Below, piece after piece: positions 8,652 through 17,435 of a stretch of 64,000 nt of DNA; positions within the stretch are counted from its first letter, which is position 1, and each line of letters opens with the position of its first letter. The stretch is taken from assembly GCF_030159255.1 (NCBI RefSeq), contig NZ_BSCT01000003.1, positions 1 through 64,000 on the forward strand. Direction: 5' to 3'. Made by a program: the position numbers and the translations under genes. The notes under the pieces are model-generated. The model saw only the letters and a program-made list of their open reading frames with translations, was not told the origin of the DNA and ran no database searches. The DNA is from Bradyrhizobium sp. SSBR45G (GTDB lineage Bacteria; Pseudomonadota; Alphaproteobacteria; Rhizobiales; Xanthobacteraceae).

Positions 8652-9860
8652 GTGCCGAGCTACCGCTATCGCGCATTGACGCAATCTGGTGAGGTCGTGG
8701 TCGGATCCCTCGTCGCGCCGTCGCGCAGCGAGGTCGAACGGCGCATCTCCTATCTCCAACTGCTGCCGATCGAAACGATCGAGGAGAAGAAGGCAGGCGC
8801 CGCGGCGGGAGGATTGTCGTTCGGCGGTCCGTCCGCAGCCGAGGTGACGACCTTCACCCGCGATCTGGCCCTGCTGCTGAAGGCCGGCGCGCGGCTCGAC
8901 GACGCGCTCGATCTGTTGTCGAACGATTCAGACATCGGCCGTCTTCGCCCCGTGGTCGCGCGCCTGCGCGCGGCCATCATGGCCGGCGAGAGCTTTGCCG
9001 ACGCCGCCGCTGCGCAGCCGCTGCTGTTCTCGCCGATGTATGTCGCACTGATGCGTGTCGGCGAGGCGTCCGGAACGCTCGACCAGGTGCTGACGGCGCT
9101 GGCCGGCGAGCGCGAGCGCTCCGAGGCGACGCGGCGCAAGCTGACGGACGCAATGCAGTATCCGGCCTTCGTCTTCCTCGCCGCGATCGCCGTGATGCTG
9201 TTCTTCCTCGTCGCCGTGCTGCCGAACTTCTCCGCGGTGCTGCGTGATTTCGGCGGCCGCGCCGATACGGCGCTCGGCTTCTTCATGTCGCTGTCCGACA
9301 TGCTGCGCGACCATGCGGCGGTGATCTCGCTCGGCTGTGCGGCACTGCTCGCGGCCGGCTGGTGGCTGCTGCGGCAGGCCGCGGTGCGCGCCGCCCTGAC
9401 CAGCGGCCTGGCGCTGTTGCCGGGGATCGGCAGCATCCTGATGTTCTATCGGACCAGCCTGTTCTGTCGCAATCTCGGCCTGCTGCTCGGCTGCGGCGTC
9501 ACGCTGAGCGCGGCGTTGCGCATCCTGGTCGACGTGATGGCGGAGACCTCGCAGCGCGCGCCATGGTCGGCCGCGGCTGATCGCGTGCGGCACGGCGGCA
9601 AGCTGTCCCAGGCGCTGTCGGCCGACAACATGCTGCCGGCGATGGCGCTGCGCATGCTCCGTCTCGGCGAGGAGACCGGCCAGCTGCCGACGCTGTCGAC
9701 ACGCATCGCCGAATTCTACGAAGCCAAGCTGCAGCGCGCGCTCGACCGCGTGGTCGGCATCGTCGGCCCTGCCGCCATTCTGCTGATCAGCGTCGTGGTC
9801 GGCGGCCTGATCGTCTCGATCATGACGGCGCTGCTCTCGGTGACGCAACTCGTCGGCTGA
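8652..9860 (+). CDS. gspF: type II secretion inner-membrane platform protein GspF
   Basis: Inner-membrane platform protein of about 402 residues with the duplicated T2SSF domain. It contains the typical FTRDLALLLKAGARLDDAL and later FCRNLGLLLGCGVTLSAAL segments and three strong membrane spans (about 170-195, 220-245, 370-395). The start is GTG at 8652, preceded by GAGGTGG and yielding the family's normal N-terminus PSYRYRAL; an upstream in-frame ATG inside gspE looks wrong. It works with GspE and GspL. Confidence 0.95.
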   Translation: MPSYRYRALTQSGEVVVGSLVAPSRSEVERRISYLQLLPIETIEEKKAGAAAGGLSFGGPSAAEVTTFTRDLALLLKAGARLDDALDLLSNDSDIGRLRPVVARLRAAIMAGESFADAAAAQPLLFSPMYVALMRVGEASGTLDQVLTALAGERERSEATRRKLTDAMQYPAFVFLAAIAVMLFFLVAVLPNFSAVLRDFGGRADTALGFFMSLSDMLRDHAAVISLGCAALLAAGWWLLRQAAVRAALTSGLALLPGIGSILMFYRTSLFCRNLGLLLGCGVTLSAALRILVDVMAETSQRAPWSAAADRVRHGGKLSQALSADNMLPAMALRMLRLGEETGQLPTLSTRIAEFYEAKLQRALDRVVGIVGPAAILLISVVVGGLIVSIMTALLSVTQLVG

Positions 9861-9883
9861 CCCCGGTATTGAAGGAGAATCAC

Positions 9884-10360
9884 ATGAGCTCGAACATCAA
9901 GGCCAGAACGGCCACGACGTCCCGGCGCGACAATGAGCGCGGCTTCACGCTGGTCGAGATGCTGGTCGTGATCACCATCATCGGGCTGATCATGGGGCTG
10001 ATCGGGCCGCGCGTTCTCAACTATCTCGGCGAGTCCAAGACCAAGGCGGCGCGGATTCAGCTGCAGAGCTTCTCCAGCGCGCTCGATCTGTTCTATCTCG
10101 ACGCCGGCCGCTATCCGTCGACCTCGGAGGGGCTGGCGGCGCTGGCGCAGCGGCCGGCCGGGATGAGCACGTGGAACGGCCCGTATCTGAAGGGCGGGGC
10201 GGTGCCGAAGGATCCGTGGAATACGGCCTATGTCTACCGCGCGCCGGGCGATCACGGTCCCTATGACATCCTATCCTACGGCGCCGATGGCCAGGAGGGT
10301 GGCAGCGGCACCGCAGCCGACATCGTGCTGGGAACGCAGACGAGCGCGCGCAATGAGTGA
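9884..10360 (+). CDS. gspG: major pseudopilin GspG
   Basis: Major pseudopilin, about 158 residues. The prepilin peptidase site is clear: ERG before FTLVEMLVVITIIGLI, with the conserved Glu at +5. The C-terminal part has the GspG signature (YYLD-like FYLDAGRYPS, EGL, PKDPWN, YGADG). The start at 9884 is set by AAGGAG six bases upstream. A cognate prepilin peptidase (GspO) is needed for maturation and is not in the window. It overlaps gspH by 8 bp. Confidence 0.95.
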   Translation: MSSNIKARTATTSRRDNERGFTLVEMLVVITIIGLIMGLIGPRVLNYLGESKTKAARIQLQSFSSALDLFYLDAGRYPSTSEGLAALAQRPAGMSTWNGPYLKGGAVPKDPWNTAYVYRAPGDHGPYDILSYGADGQEGGSGTAADIVLGTQTSARNE

Positions 10361-10814
10361 CCAGCGGCAGCGCGGGTTCACTCTGCTCGAGATGGTCTGC
10401 GTGCTCGCGATCGTCGCGCTGCTGTCGTCCGTCGCGCTGCCGTTTGTGCCGCGACAGACGTCGCGGCCGCGGCTGCAGGCCTATGCGCTGCAGGCGGTGA
10501 CGCTGCTGAAATCCGACCGCGCCGCATCGATGCGGAGCGGGGCGCGAATAGATACGCGGATCGATATTTCGCGGCGGCTGATCCGTGCCGGCAGCGGCGC
10601 TGCGCTGCAACTGCCCGACGATGTCGCGTTCCAGGCGACGCTGCCGCGCAGCTGCCAGCATCGGCCGGTGCAGGCCGCGATCAGCTTCTTTCCCGATGGG
10701 TTGTCCTGCGGTGGCGCGCTCACATTGTCGCGCGCCGATCTGAGCCTTGAAATCCGGGTCAACTGGCTGACCGGGAGGATCGACATCGTCCCGCGTGGGC
10801 CTGCCCATGGTTGA
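10353..10814 (+). CDS. gspH: minor pseudopilin GspH
   Basis: Minor pseudopilin of 153 residues with the N-methylation motif RG before FTLLEMVCVLAIVALLSS. The rest is short and variable, as usual for GspH. ATG at 10353 overlaps the gspG stop, pointing to translational coupling. A longer frame upstream would run inside gspG and is rejected. It probably joins the pseudopilus tip with GspI, J and K. Confidence 0.85.
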   Translation: MSDQRQRGFTLLEMVCVLAIVALLSSVALPFVPRQTSRPRLQAYALQAVTLLKSDRAASMRSGARIDTRIDISRRLIRAGSGAALQLPDDVAFQATLPRSCQHRPVQAAISFFPDGLSCGGALTLSRADLSLEIRVNWLTGRIDIVPRGPAHG

Positions 10815-11214
10815 TCGCGGCGGAGCAGATCGGAGCCAGGCCGGCTTCACCTTGATCGAGGTGCTCGTCGCGCTCGCCGTGGTCAGCGTGTCGCTCGTCG
10901 CCATCGGCGCCGTGGTCGCGCGCAATGCGGCCAGCGTGCGCAAGATCGAGCAGCACGTCACGCTGGTCGCCGACACCAGGCTGGCGCTGGCGACGGCGTT
11001 GTCGGATCGCAGCCGTCTGAAGCCGGGCAGCATCGATCAGCGCTCCGGCTCCGGCGCGGTCGGGCTGCAGATCACGCCGCTCGGCGGCGACTGGAGCCAA
11101 CCGGCCGGGCAGCAGGGCTGGATTCCGGAAATGGTCACCTTGCGCATCAAGACCGGCTCCGGCGCGGCCGCCGATGTGCAGACGGTCCGGCTGGTGCAGG
11201 GGCGGCGCGAATGA
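10807..11214 (+). CDS. gspI: minor pseudopilin GspI
   Basis: Minor pseudopilin of 135 residues. The prepilin motif is QAG before FTLIEVLVALAVVSVSLVAIG, and the IEVLVALA form is typical of GspI. It overlaps gspH by 8 bp and gspJ by 4 bp. GspI nucleates the GspI-J-K tip complex of the pseudopilus. Confidence 0.88.
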   Translation: MVDRGGADRSQAGFTLIEVLVALAVVSVSLVAIGAVVARNAASVRKIEQHVTLVADTRLALATALSDRSRLKPGSIDQRSGSGAVGLQITPLGGDWSQPAGQQGWIPEMVTLRIKTGSGAAADVQTVRLVQGRRE

Positions 11215-11933
11215 GCAACCGATCCGCTCGCTCGCACCAGGCCGGCTTTGCGCTGATCGAGGCGCTCGGCGCGCTGGCCATTGCCGGGATCGTGCTGTCG
11301 GCGCTGCTGGCGGTGACCGCGCAATGGCTGCCGGCCTGGAAGCGCGGGCTGGACCGCATGCAGCGGGCCGAGATGGTCGCGGCGGCGCTGCGCCGGGCCG
11401 GTGATGACTTTGCCGCCGCGCAGTTCGTTTCGCTCAATCGCGAGCAGAAGGGGCCGCTGTTCATCGGCCAGGAATTCTCGGCGTTGTTCGTGCGCGGCGA
11501 GCTCGGGCCGAATGCCGGACACGGCCTCGATGTCGTGCGCATCGGCGACGACGGCGCGCGCAACGAACGGGCCGTGCTGCGTGCACGCGCGCCGTTCGAG
11601 CCGGCGCCGATCGGCCAGTCCGCGGCCGACCGGTTCCGGTTCGGCGATCCCGTGGTGTTGCTCTCAGCGCCGTTCCGGATGTCGTTCGCCTATGCCGATC
11701 GCACCATGGCGTGGACGAGCGAGTGGCGCGATGCGAACAAGCTGCCGTTTGCGGTGCGCATGACCGTTCACGATGACAGCCGCGGCGGTGCCGCCGTTCT
11801 CGTCAGCGCCGTGCGCATTCAGGTCGATACGCCCGGCGGCGCCGCCGTCGACAGCGCAGGTGGTGGCACTACGAACCGGACGCCGGCTGCAGCCGAATCG
11901 CCGCAACCGCCCAAGAACGAGCCGATCGACTGA
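11211..11933 (+). CDS. gspJ: minor pseudopilin GspJ
   Basis: Pseudopilin-like protein of 240 residues with QAG before FALIEALGALAIAGIVLSAL, keeping the Glu at +5. The position between gspI and gspK supports GspJ. The sequence is more divergent than that of GspG-I. The C-terminus is an Ala/Gly/Pro-rich extension. ATG overlaps the gspI stop by 4 bp. Confidence 0.8.
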   Translation: MSNRSARSHQAGFALIEALGALAIAGIVLSALLAVTAQWLPAWKRGLDRMQRAEMVAAALRRAGDDFAAAQFVSLNREQKGPLFIGQEFSALFVRGELGPNAGHGLDVVRIGDDGARNERAVLRARAPFEPAPIGQSAADRFRFGDPVVLLSAPFRMSFAYADRTMAWTSEWRDANKLPFAVRMTVHDDSRGGAAVLVSAVRIQVDTPGGAAVDSAGGGTTNRTPAAAESPQPPKNEPID

Positions 11934-12877
11934 TGCGACCGCGTTGTCCTCATCATGTGCCGAACGACAGGGGCGCTACGCAGGGCGGCTTCATCCTCGT
12001 CGCGGTCTTGTGGATGCTTGCGGCGCTCGCCGCGCTGGTGGTGATCGTGGCGCAGCAGATGGCAAGCTCGGCGCGGTTGCTCCGGCTCGAAGACGAGGCG
12101 GTCGAGGCCGACGCGCTGATCTCGGCCGGCATCGAATTGTCGGCCTACCGTCTGCTGCTGTCGAAGGAGGAGGACCGGCCGAAGCAGGGCGGCTTCCGCC
12201 TCCTGCTCGGCGGCAACGACATCGCGGTCAGCTATGTGAGCGAGGCCGCGCGGCTCGATCTCAACACGGCCTCGCAGGAGATGCTGGAGAATCTGTTCGT
12301 CGTGGTGGGCGCTGAACGGGATGCCGCCAAGGAGCATGCCGAGCGGGTGGTGGCGTGGCGGTCCAAGCCGTCGGACGCTGCGAAGGCCCAGGCGGAAGAG
12401 GCGCGCTACGCCGCGGCCGGGCTGAAACGGGTGCCGCGGCTGGCGCCCTTCGCCCATGTCGGTGAGCTCGCGTTGGTGCTCGGCCTGCCGGCGTCGCTGG
12501 TCGATCGGGTGCTGCCCCTCGTCACCGTCTTCAACGGCTCGCCCGGCATCGATCCGACCATTGCCGCGACCGAATTGGTCGCGGCGTTGCCGGGCATGAC
12601 GCCGCTCATCCTGAAGGACTTTCTCGGCTCGCGCGCGTCGCTGTCACAGGATGCGGATGGATTGGCCAAGATCCTGGGACCGGCGGCGAAGGATGCAGCC
12701 AAGGGCAACAGCAAGGCCGTGCGCCTGCACATCGTCGTCGGCCCGGCCGGCGGGCTGCATCACGCGGCGACGGCTGTGATCGTGCCGGGCGAGGGCGAGC
12801 AGCCATACCGCTTGCTCGCACGGCAGGACGAGGGACCGCAACCGAGGGGCGCGCGGCAGGCGCGATCGACGCCATGA
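11933..12877 (+). CDS. gspK: minor pseudopilin GspK
   Basis: Large minor pseudopilin, 314 residues. The N-terminal motif is QGG before FILVAVLWMLAALAAL; as in other GspK proteins the Glu at +5 is absent. It also carries the GspK feature RLDLNTAS near residue 105, part of the SAM-like domain. GspK caps the pseudopilus. Its start overlaps the gspJ stop by one base and its end overlaps gspL by 4 bp. Confidence 0.88.
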   Translation: MRPRCPHHVPNDRGATQGGFILVAVLWMLAALAALVVIVAQQMASSARLLRLEDEAVEADALISAGIELSAYRLLLSKEEDRPKQGGFRLLLGGNDIAVSYVSEAARLDLNTASQEMLENLFVVVGAERDAAKEHAERVVAWRSKPSDAAKAQAEEARYAAAGLKRVPRLAPFAHVGELALVLGLPASLVDRVLPLVTVFNGSPGIDPTIAATELVAALPGMTPLILKDFLGSRASLSQDADGLAKILGPAAKDAAKGNSKAVRLHIVVGPAGGLHHAATAVIVPGEGEQPYRLLARQDEGPQPRGARQARSTP

Positions 12878-13950
12878 AGCTGACCGAGGCCATCGAACGA
12901 GGACTGACGGACTGGACGGCGTCGGTCGCGACTGCGATCGAGGCGGGCGCCGACCGCCAGCTCCGGCGCTCGCGGGTCTGCATCCGATATCATGGGCCTG
13001 GCGATCTCGTGCTGACGGTGCAGGCGGCGCCGAAGGGCAAGCCGACATTGCCGCCGGCCACGGTCGACCTTTCCGCAACGGACGCGCGCGGCCAGATTCC
13101 GGCCGAATGGCTGCGGCTGCTCCGCGGCTGCGCGCTCGAGATCCGCATGGCTGCCGCCACCGTCCTGCTCCGGCCGCTCGACTTTCCGAAGCAGGCCGAG
13201 CCGTTTCTGGACGGCATGATCCGGGCGCAGATCGGCAGGTTCACGCCATGGACCCTCGATCAGGCGCTGTATGGATTCAGCGCTCCGCAGCCTGCGGCCG
13301 GTGATCGGATTTCGCTCACCCTTGCCGCAACCCCACGCGCCATGCTCCAGCCGTTGCTGGCGTTCGCTGATACAGTCGGAGCGGCGAAGATCGTCGTCCT
13401 CGCCGAGGACGACTCGCTTGGCGGCGCTCCGATCCAGATCTTCAAGGCCGCGCTGCGCTCGGCGCTCGCGGGCGGCCGTGATCTCGGGCGCGTGCTCAAG
13501 CTCGGCTGGATCTCGTTGGCCGCGACGGCCGCCGTGCTGATGGTCGCGGCGACGCTGATCGGCGGCTATCTCGACGGTGAGATCGAAGACGTGCAGGCGC
13601 AGGTCACGCGGCTGCGCGCGGCGTTGCGGCCCGCGATCAGCGGCGCTTCGGCGGCGGACGGGCTGCTCGCCAGGCGCAAGCAGACAAGCCCGGCCAGCGT
13701 GATCGTGCTCGACACGCTGTCGAAGATCCTGCCCGACGGCACCTACGTCACCGAGCTGCATGTCGAGAATGACCGGCTGCAGATCTCCGGCCTGACCCAG
13801 GACGCACCGGCGCTGATCCGGCTGATCGAGCAGTCGCCGCAGTTCAGCCGCGCCACGTTCTTCGCGCCGACCACGCGGTCCCCAGGCGAAGCGGGCGAGC
13901 GCTTCCACATCGAGGCGCGCATCAACGCCTATTTCGGAGACCGGGCATGA
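12874..13950 (+). CDS. gspL: type II secretion protein GspL (PilM/PilN-like)
   Basis: Inner-membrane protein of 358 residues. A cytoplasmic actin-like half precedes a single membrane span near residues 208-228 (WISLAATAAVLMVAATLIGGY) and a PilN-like periplasmic domain with ILPDGTYVTELHVEND. This is the GspL layout, linking GspE to GspM. The family is poorly conserved, so the call rests on layout and position. It overlaps gspK and gspM by 4 bp each. Confidence 0.82.
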   Translation: MKLTEAIERGLTDWTASVATAIEAGADRQLRRSRVCIRYHGPGDLVLTVQAAPKGKPTLPPATVDLSATDARGQIPAEWLRLLRGCALEIRMAAATVLLRPLDFPKQAEPFLDGMIRAQIGRFTPWTLDQALYGFSAPQPAAGDRISLTLAATPRAMLQPLLAFADTVGAAKIVVLAEDDSLGGAPIQIFKAALRSALAGGRDLGRVLKLGWISLAATAAVLMVAATLIGGYLDGEIEDVQAQVTRLRAALRPAISGASAADGLLARRKQTSPASVIVLDTLSKILPDGTYVTELHVENDRLQISGLTQDAPALIRLIEQSPQFSRATFFAPTTRSPGEAGERFHIEARINAYFGDRA

Positions 13951-14507
13951 GCTGGCTGACACCCTTGCGCCGCATCGTCGTCGGCTCGCCGGCCGGTGCG
14001 GCGCTGCTCTATGTCGTGACGATGATCGCTCTGATCTGGGCAGGCGCGGCGGCCGTCGCCGATCTCGCGGCGAAGCGCGAGCAGCTCAGTGACGCCAGCG
14101 CGCAACTGGCGCAGTTCGCTGGGCGCAAACGGCCGGGATCAACGGCGGCAGGCGCCGTGGCGACGCCGGGCGGGTCGGTGTTCGTCGAAGGACGGACCGT
14201 CACGATCGCGGGCGCCGCGCTGGTCCAGCGCCTGACGGAGGCGGTCGCCAAGGCCGGCGGCAATGTGCTGTCGACCCAGGTCGATCTGCCGGCCGCGCGG
14301 GCCAACACGAGTGTCATCAGCGTCGTCGCCAATTGTGAGCTCGAGCAGCCGGCGCTGCAGCAGCTGCTCTACGATCTCGAAGCCGGGCTGCCGTTCCTCT
14401 TCGTCGATCAGCTGCATGTTCAGCAATCGCTGGCGGAGGCCACGGGCGGAGCCGGGCGCCTGCGGGTGCTGGTCACCGTCTCCGGACAATGGCAAGGACA
14501 GATGTGA
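13947..14507 (+). CDS. gspM: type II secretion protein GspM
   Basis: Bitopic inner-membrane protein of 186 residues. A short N-terminal cytoplasmic segment and one membrane span (about 14-34) precede a coiled-coil-like stretch and a ferredoxin-like periplasmic domain. It has the size and layout of GspM and follows gspL directly with a 4-bp overlap. It should dimerise with GspL. Confidence 0.8.
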   Translation: MSWLTPLRRIVVGSPAGAALLYVVTMIALIWAGAAAVADLAAKREQLSDASAQLAQFAGRKRPGSTAAGAVATPGGSVFVEGRTVTIAGAALVQRLTEAVAKAGGNVLSTQVDLPAARANTSVISVVANCELEQPALQQLLYDLEAGLPFLFVDQLHVQQSLAEATGGAGRLRVLVTVSGQWQGQM

Positions 14508-15136
14508 TGCGATCATTCGTCAACTCAAGCGCCGTCGCACTGGTGATGGCCTGCGTGCTCGGCGGTGCGCTCGGCCACGCCCGTGGTGAGGACAGCGATG
14601 CGCTCGAGCCGAGGGGGCCGGCGCAGGCCGAGTCCGCAAGTCATGATGGCGACCCGCAGACCGTCGATTCGATGACGTCACCTCGAACGGCCGCCGCGGG
14701 AACAGCGGCTGGCAGCGCCAATCCGCTATGGGATGTTCCGCTCGACGCGCTGTCGGCGACGCGCGACCGTCCGATCTTCTCGGCGTCGCGCCGGCCGCCG
14801 CCACCGGTCGTGGCTCCCGTCACAGTGATGCGTGCGCCGCCACCGCCGCCGAGGGAGCCGGAGCGTCCGACACTGCAGCTCGTGGGCACGGTGATCGGTG
14901 ACGAGGAGAGCTTCGGCATCTTCGTCGATCCTGCGACGCAGAAGTCGCTGCGACTGCGCGTCGGCGCCTCGCATGAGGGATGGCTGCTCGATGCCGTGAA
15001 GCCGCGCGAGGTGACGCTGCGGCGGGAGCTGGAGATCGTGACCTTGCCGATGCCGCAGCTCGGGCAATTCACCGAGGATGCGCCCGCGCCGGCGGCGCCG
15101 GCTGCACGCGACCGGATGGCGCGGCGGGCGCGCTGA
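14507..15136 (+). CDS. gspN: GspN/GspC-like type II secretion protein
   Basis: Exported or anchored protein of 209 residues, last of the gsp run. An N-terminal hydrophobic segment (VALVMACVLGGALG) precedes a Pro/Ala-rich linker and the motif LSATRDRPIFSASRRPPPP, common in short GspN proteins. A domain resembling the GspC homology region follows (LQLVGTVIG...GIFVDP). No separate gspC is visible, so it may supply the clamp between the platform and the secretin. The start ATG overlaps the gspM stop by one base. Confidence 0.7.
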   Translation: MRSFVNSSAVALVMACVLGGALGHARGEDSDALEPRGPAQAESASHDGDPQTVDSMTSPRTAAAGTAAGSANPLWDVPLDALSATRDRPIFSASRRPPPPVVAPVTVMRAPPPPPREPERPTLQLVGTVIGDEESFGIFVDPATQKSLRLRVGASHEGWLLDAVKPREVTLRRELEIVTLPMPQLGQFTEDAPAPAAPAARDRMARRAR

Positions 15137-15208
15137 GGAAGGATCCACACACGTCGGGCGGCCCGGAGGACCGAAGACGGCGGCCCAGGCCGAACAGAAT
15201 GGATGCGC

Positions 15209-15829
15209 TCAGCTCGCCAGCGACAGTCCCGCCATCATCAGCCCGATCGCGGCGACCCAGCCGCCGACGGCGCGGACCGCAATCCCGCGCCAGCTCGAGA
15301 CTGGCGCGGCCTCCGGGCGCCGGAAGCTGAGCGCCAGCGCCATGATCAGCGTGATCACGACATAGCCCGCGCTGGCGAGACCGGCCGCATAGAGCAGCCG
15401 GTCGGTCTGCGGCATCAGCTCGCCGGCGTTCACGGCGCCGCGCATCACACCAAGCGCAAAGGCCATGATGCACAACAGCGTCATGGGAATGCGCAGCGCG
15501 GTCGCCAGCAGCAATCCGAGCACGAGAATCGTCACTGCATCGATCAGCGGAGACACTGCAGGGAGATTCGATAGCGTAGCCAGCGCAAGCCCGCTGCAGA
15601 GTCCGAGCGGAAACACCAGGATGAGCCATCGGCCGCTGGCCGCGCCCAGCGAGCCGGCCAGCAGGCCGAGCGCCGCCCACATGATGACGTCCTGCAAGGT
15701 AAGCAGGGGATGCAGGGCTCCGGCGTAGAAATCGCCGAGCCGGGCGGAGACGATATGCGCGTCGGCAATCTTGCTTTGAGCGAACAGCAGCAGGGCCGTA
15801 AGCAGGGCAGTTCTCAGACGCGGGTTCAT
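15209..15829 (-). CDS. HupE/UreJ-like membrane protein lacking the metal-site histidines
   Basis: Membrane protein of 206 residues with a signal-like N-terminus ending SKIADAH and about six spans. It aligns with HupE/UreJ proteins by layout, and the first motif begins as in its neighbour (LHPL). The canonical H-P-x3-L-D-H has become HPLLTLQDV, and the F-H-G-H-x-H-G-x-E motif has become LGVMRGAVNAGE, so most predicted metal ligands are lost. It is the last gene of an overlapping four-gene operon. It may be a non-transporting partner of the neighbouring HupE protein or a diverging paralogue. Confidence 0.7.
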   Translation of the reverse strand: MNPRLRTALLTALLLFAQSKIADAHIVSARLGDFYAGALHPLLTLQDVIMWAALGLLAGSLGAASGRWLILVFPLGLCSGLALATLSNLPAVSPLIDAVTILVLGLLLATALRIPMTLLCIMAFALGVMRGAVNAGELMPQTDRLLYAAGLASAGYVVITLIMALALSFRRPEAAPVSSWRGIAVRAVGGWVAAIGLMMAGLSLAS

Positions 15830-16458
15830 GCCGTCATACCGAGGCTCGTGACCAGGAAGTAGCCCCCGAGCGCGGCGATCGCCGCGCCGACGCCCTGGAT
15901 GATGCGCTCGCCGCCCGGCCAGCGCGCGAGCGCGCCGAGCGTGATGCCGCAGGCATGGAGCAGCCCGGTCGCGACCACGAAGCCGCAGCCATAGGCGAGA
16001 GGGTTTGCCGATGAAGGCAGCTCGGCGCCATGCGCATGACCATGGAAGATGGCGAACACGGCGACGATCGCAGCCGCCGCAGCGAAGGGGACGCGGATGC
16101 GCAGCGCGACGGCCAGCCCGAGGATCAGCGCCGACAGCGCGATCACCAGCTCGGGGACGGGCAGCCCGATCTTGAGGATGCCAACGACCGCGCCGAGCGC
16201 CATCACCAGTGGAAACACCACCGGCAGCACCCAGATCGCCACGCCGCCGAGCTGCGCGCCCCAGATGCCGACCGCGACCATCGCGATGAGATGGTCCAGC
16301 CCGGTCAGCGGATGCAGCAGCCCGCTGGCCAGCCCGCCGCCGACGCCGCTCTGCTCATGCGCGAGCGACGGGCTGATGCTCACAGCCGACAGCAGCGCGA
16401 CCGAAGCGACGGTCTGCAGCATCCTGCGCCCCATCATGATCGATCCCTCGCTTGTCAT
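15826..16458 (-). CDS. HupE/UreJ family metal permease
   Basis: About 210 residues with a signal peptide (SISPSLAHEQ) and six predicted spans. Both family motifs are intact: HPLTGLDH near residue 50 and FHGHAHGAE near 140. HupE/UreJ proteins are nickel or cobalt permeases usually found with hydrogenase or urease genes; neither is present here. Two starts are possible, ATG at 16458 (4-bp overlap with the upstream gene) or ATG at 16437 preceded by GAGG. It is co-transcribed with two related genes and a PpiC-type isomerase. Confidence 0.8.
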   Translation of the reverse strand: MTSEGSIMMGRRMLQTVASVALLSAVSISPSLAHEQSGVGGGLASGLLHPLTGLDHLIAMVAVGIWGAQLGGVAIWVLPVVFPLVMALGAVVGILKIGLPVPELVIALSALILGLAVALRIRVPFAAAAAIVAVFAIFHGHAHGAELPSSANPLAYGCGFVVATGLLHACGITLGALARWPGGERIIQGVGAAIAALGGYFLVTSLGMTA

Positions 16459-17435
16459 GCTGCGGCCAGCACCCGCGCCAGGCGGCCCAGGAACCAGAAC
16501 ATCGACACCGAGCCGATCGCATAGGCCGGCAGCTCGGCACTCCAGCGCGGCATGACAGCACCGAGCCGGCGATGCGCGGAGATCAGCGCCAGCACCAGCA
16601 TCACGAACAGGATCTGCCCGATCTCGACGCCGACATTGAAGAAGAGCAGGGCCGCGGGCAGGATGCGCCGCTCCAGGCCGAGACCGGCGAGCGCGCTCGC
16701 GAAGCCGATGCCATGCACCAGGCCGAAGCTGAAGGCGACGGCCCAGGGATAGCGGGCGGTGAGGCCGATCTCGCCGCGCTGCTGCCTGACGATCTCGACG
16801 CCGACGAACACGATGCTGAGCGCGATGCAGGCATTGAGCGGTCCTTCCGGAACGCCGATCCATCCGAACGCTGTCGCCGCCAGCGAGGCGCTGTGCCCGA
16901 TCGTGAAGGCGGTGATCGTCTTGAACAGACGCCAGCCGCCTTGCACGATCCAGATCAGGCCGAGCACGAACAGCAGGTGATCGGCGCCGAGCAGGATGTG
17001 GTCCATGCCGAGATTGACGTAGGTCTTGGCGAGTTCGAGCCAGGTCTCGAGCGTCGGCGCGCCGGTGCCGATGATGGTGACGACCGGATTGGCCGCGGAG
17101 ATCGTGTAGCTACTGGTATCGTCCTGGATCGATGTGATCCGGATGATGGCCGCCGACATGTCCTCGCCGAGATTGGCGATGGTCATCTGGCCGACGAGGC
17201 CCTTGTCGCCGCAATTGAGCTCCGGCAGGCGCAGGAAGCAATGCGCGGGCATCCGCAGTTCGATTCGGTTGTCGCCGTCCTTCGGCAAGGTCGTCCAGCG
17301 CCCGATATACATGCCGGGACGCATCTCGCGGAATTCGAGCACGCCGAGCGTGGCCTGATGCGCTGACGCCGGCCGCGCCAGCAGCGGCGCGGCGAATACG
17401 AGCAGCACGAGGATGAGCGCGCGCCAGACGCTCAC
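16455..17435 (-). CDS. HupE/UreJ-type membrane protein with exported N-terminal domain
   Basis: A 326-residue protein. A signal peptide (ending ARPASAH) is followed by an exported beta-rich domain of about 130 residues and then a membrane half with MDHILLGADHLLFVLGL and GLVHGIGFASAL motifs. This layout matches the HupE_UreJ_2 type (PF13795). The role is unknown; metal handling is inferred from the family. It overlaps the isomerase gene upstream and the next HupE gene by 4 bp each, so the four proteins are probably made together. Confidence 0.75.
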   Translation of the reverse strand: MSVWRALILVLLVFAAPLLARPASAHQATLGVLEFREMRPGMYIGRWTTLPKDGDNRIELRMPAHCFLRLPELNCGDKGLVGQMTIANLGEDMSAAIIRITSIQDDTSSYTISAANPVVTIIGTGAPTLETWLELAKTYVNLGMDHILLGADHLLFVLGLIWIVQGGWRLFKTITAFTIGHSASLAATAFGWIGVPEGPLNACIALSIVFVGVEIVRQQRGEIGLTARYPWAVAFSFGLVHGIGFASALAGLGLERRILPAALLFFNVGVEIGQILFVMLVLALISAHRRLGAVMPRWSAELPAYAIGSVSMFWFLGRLARVLAAA

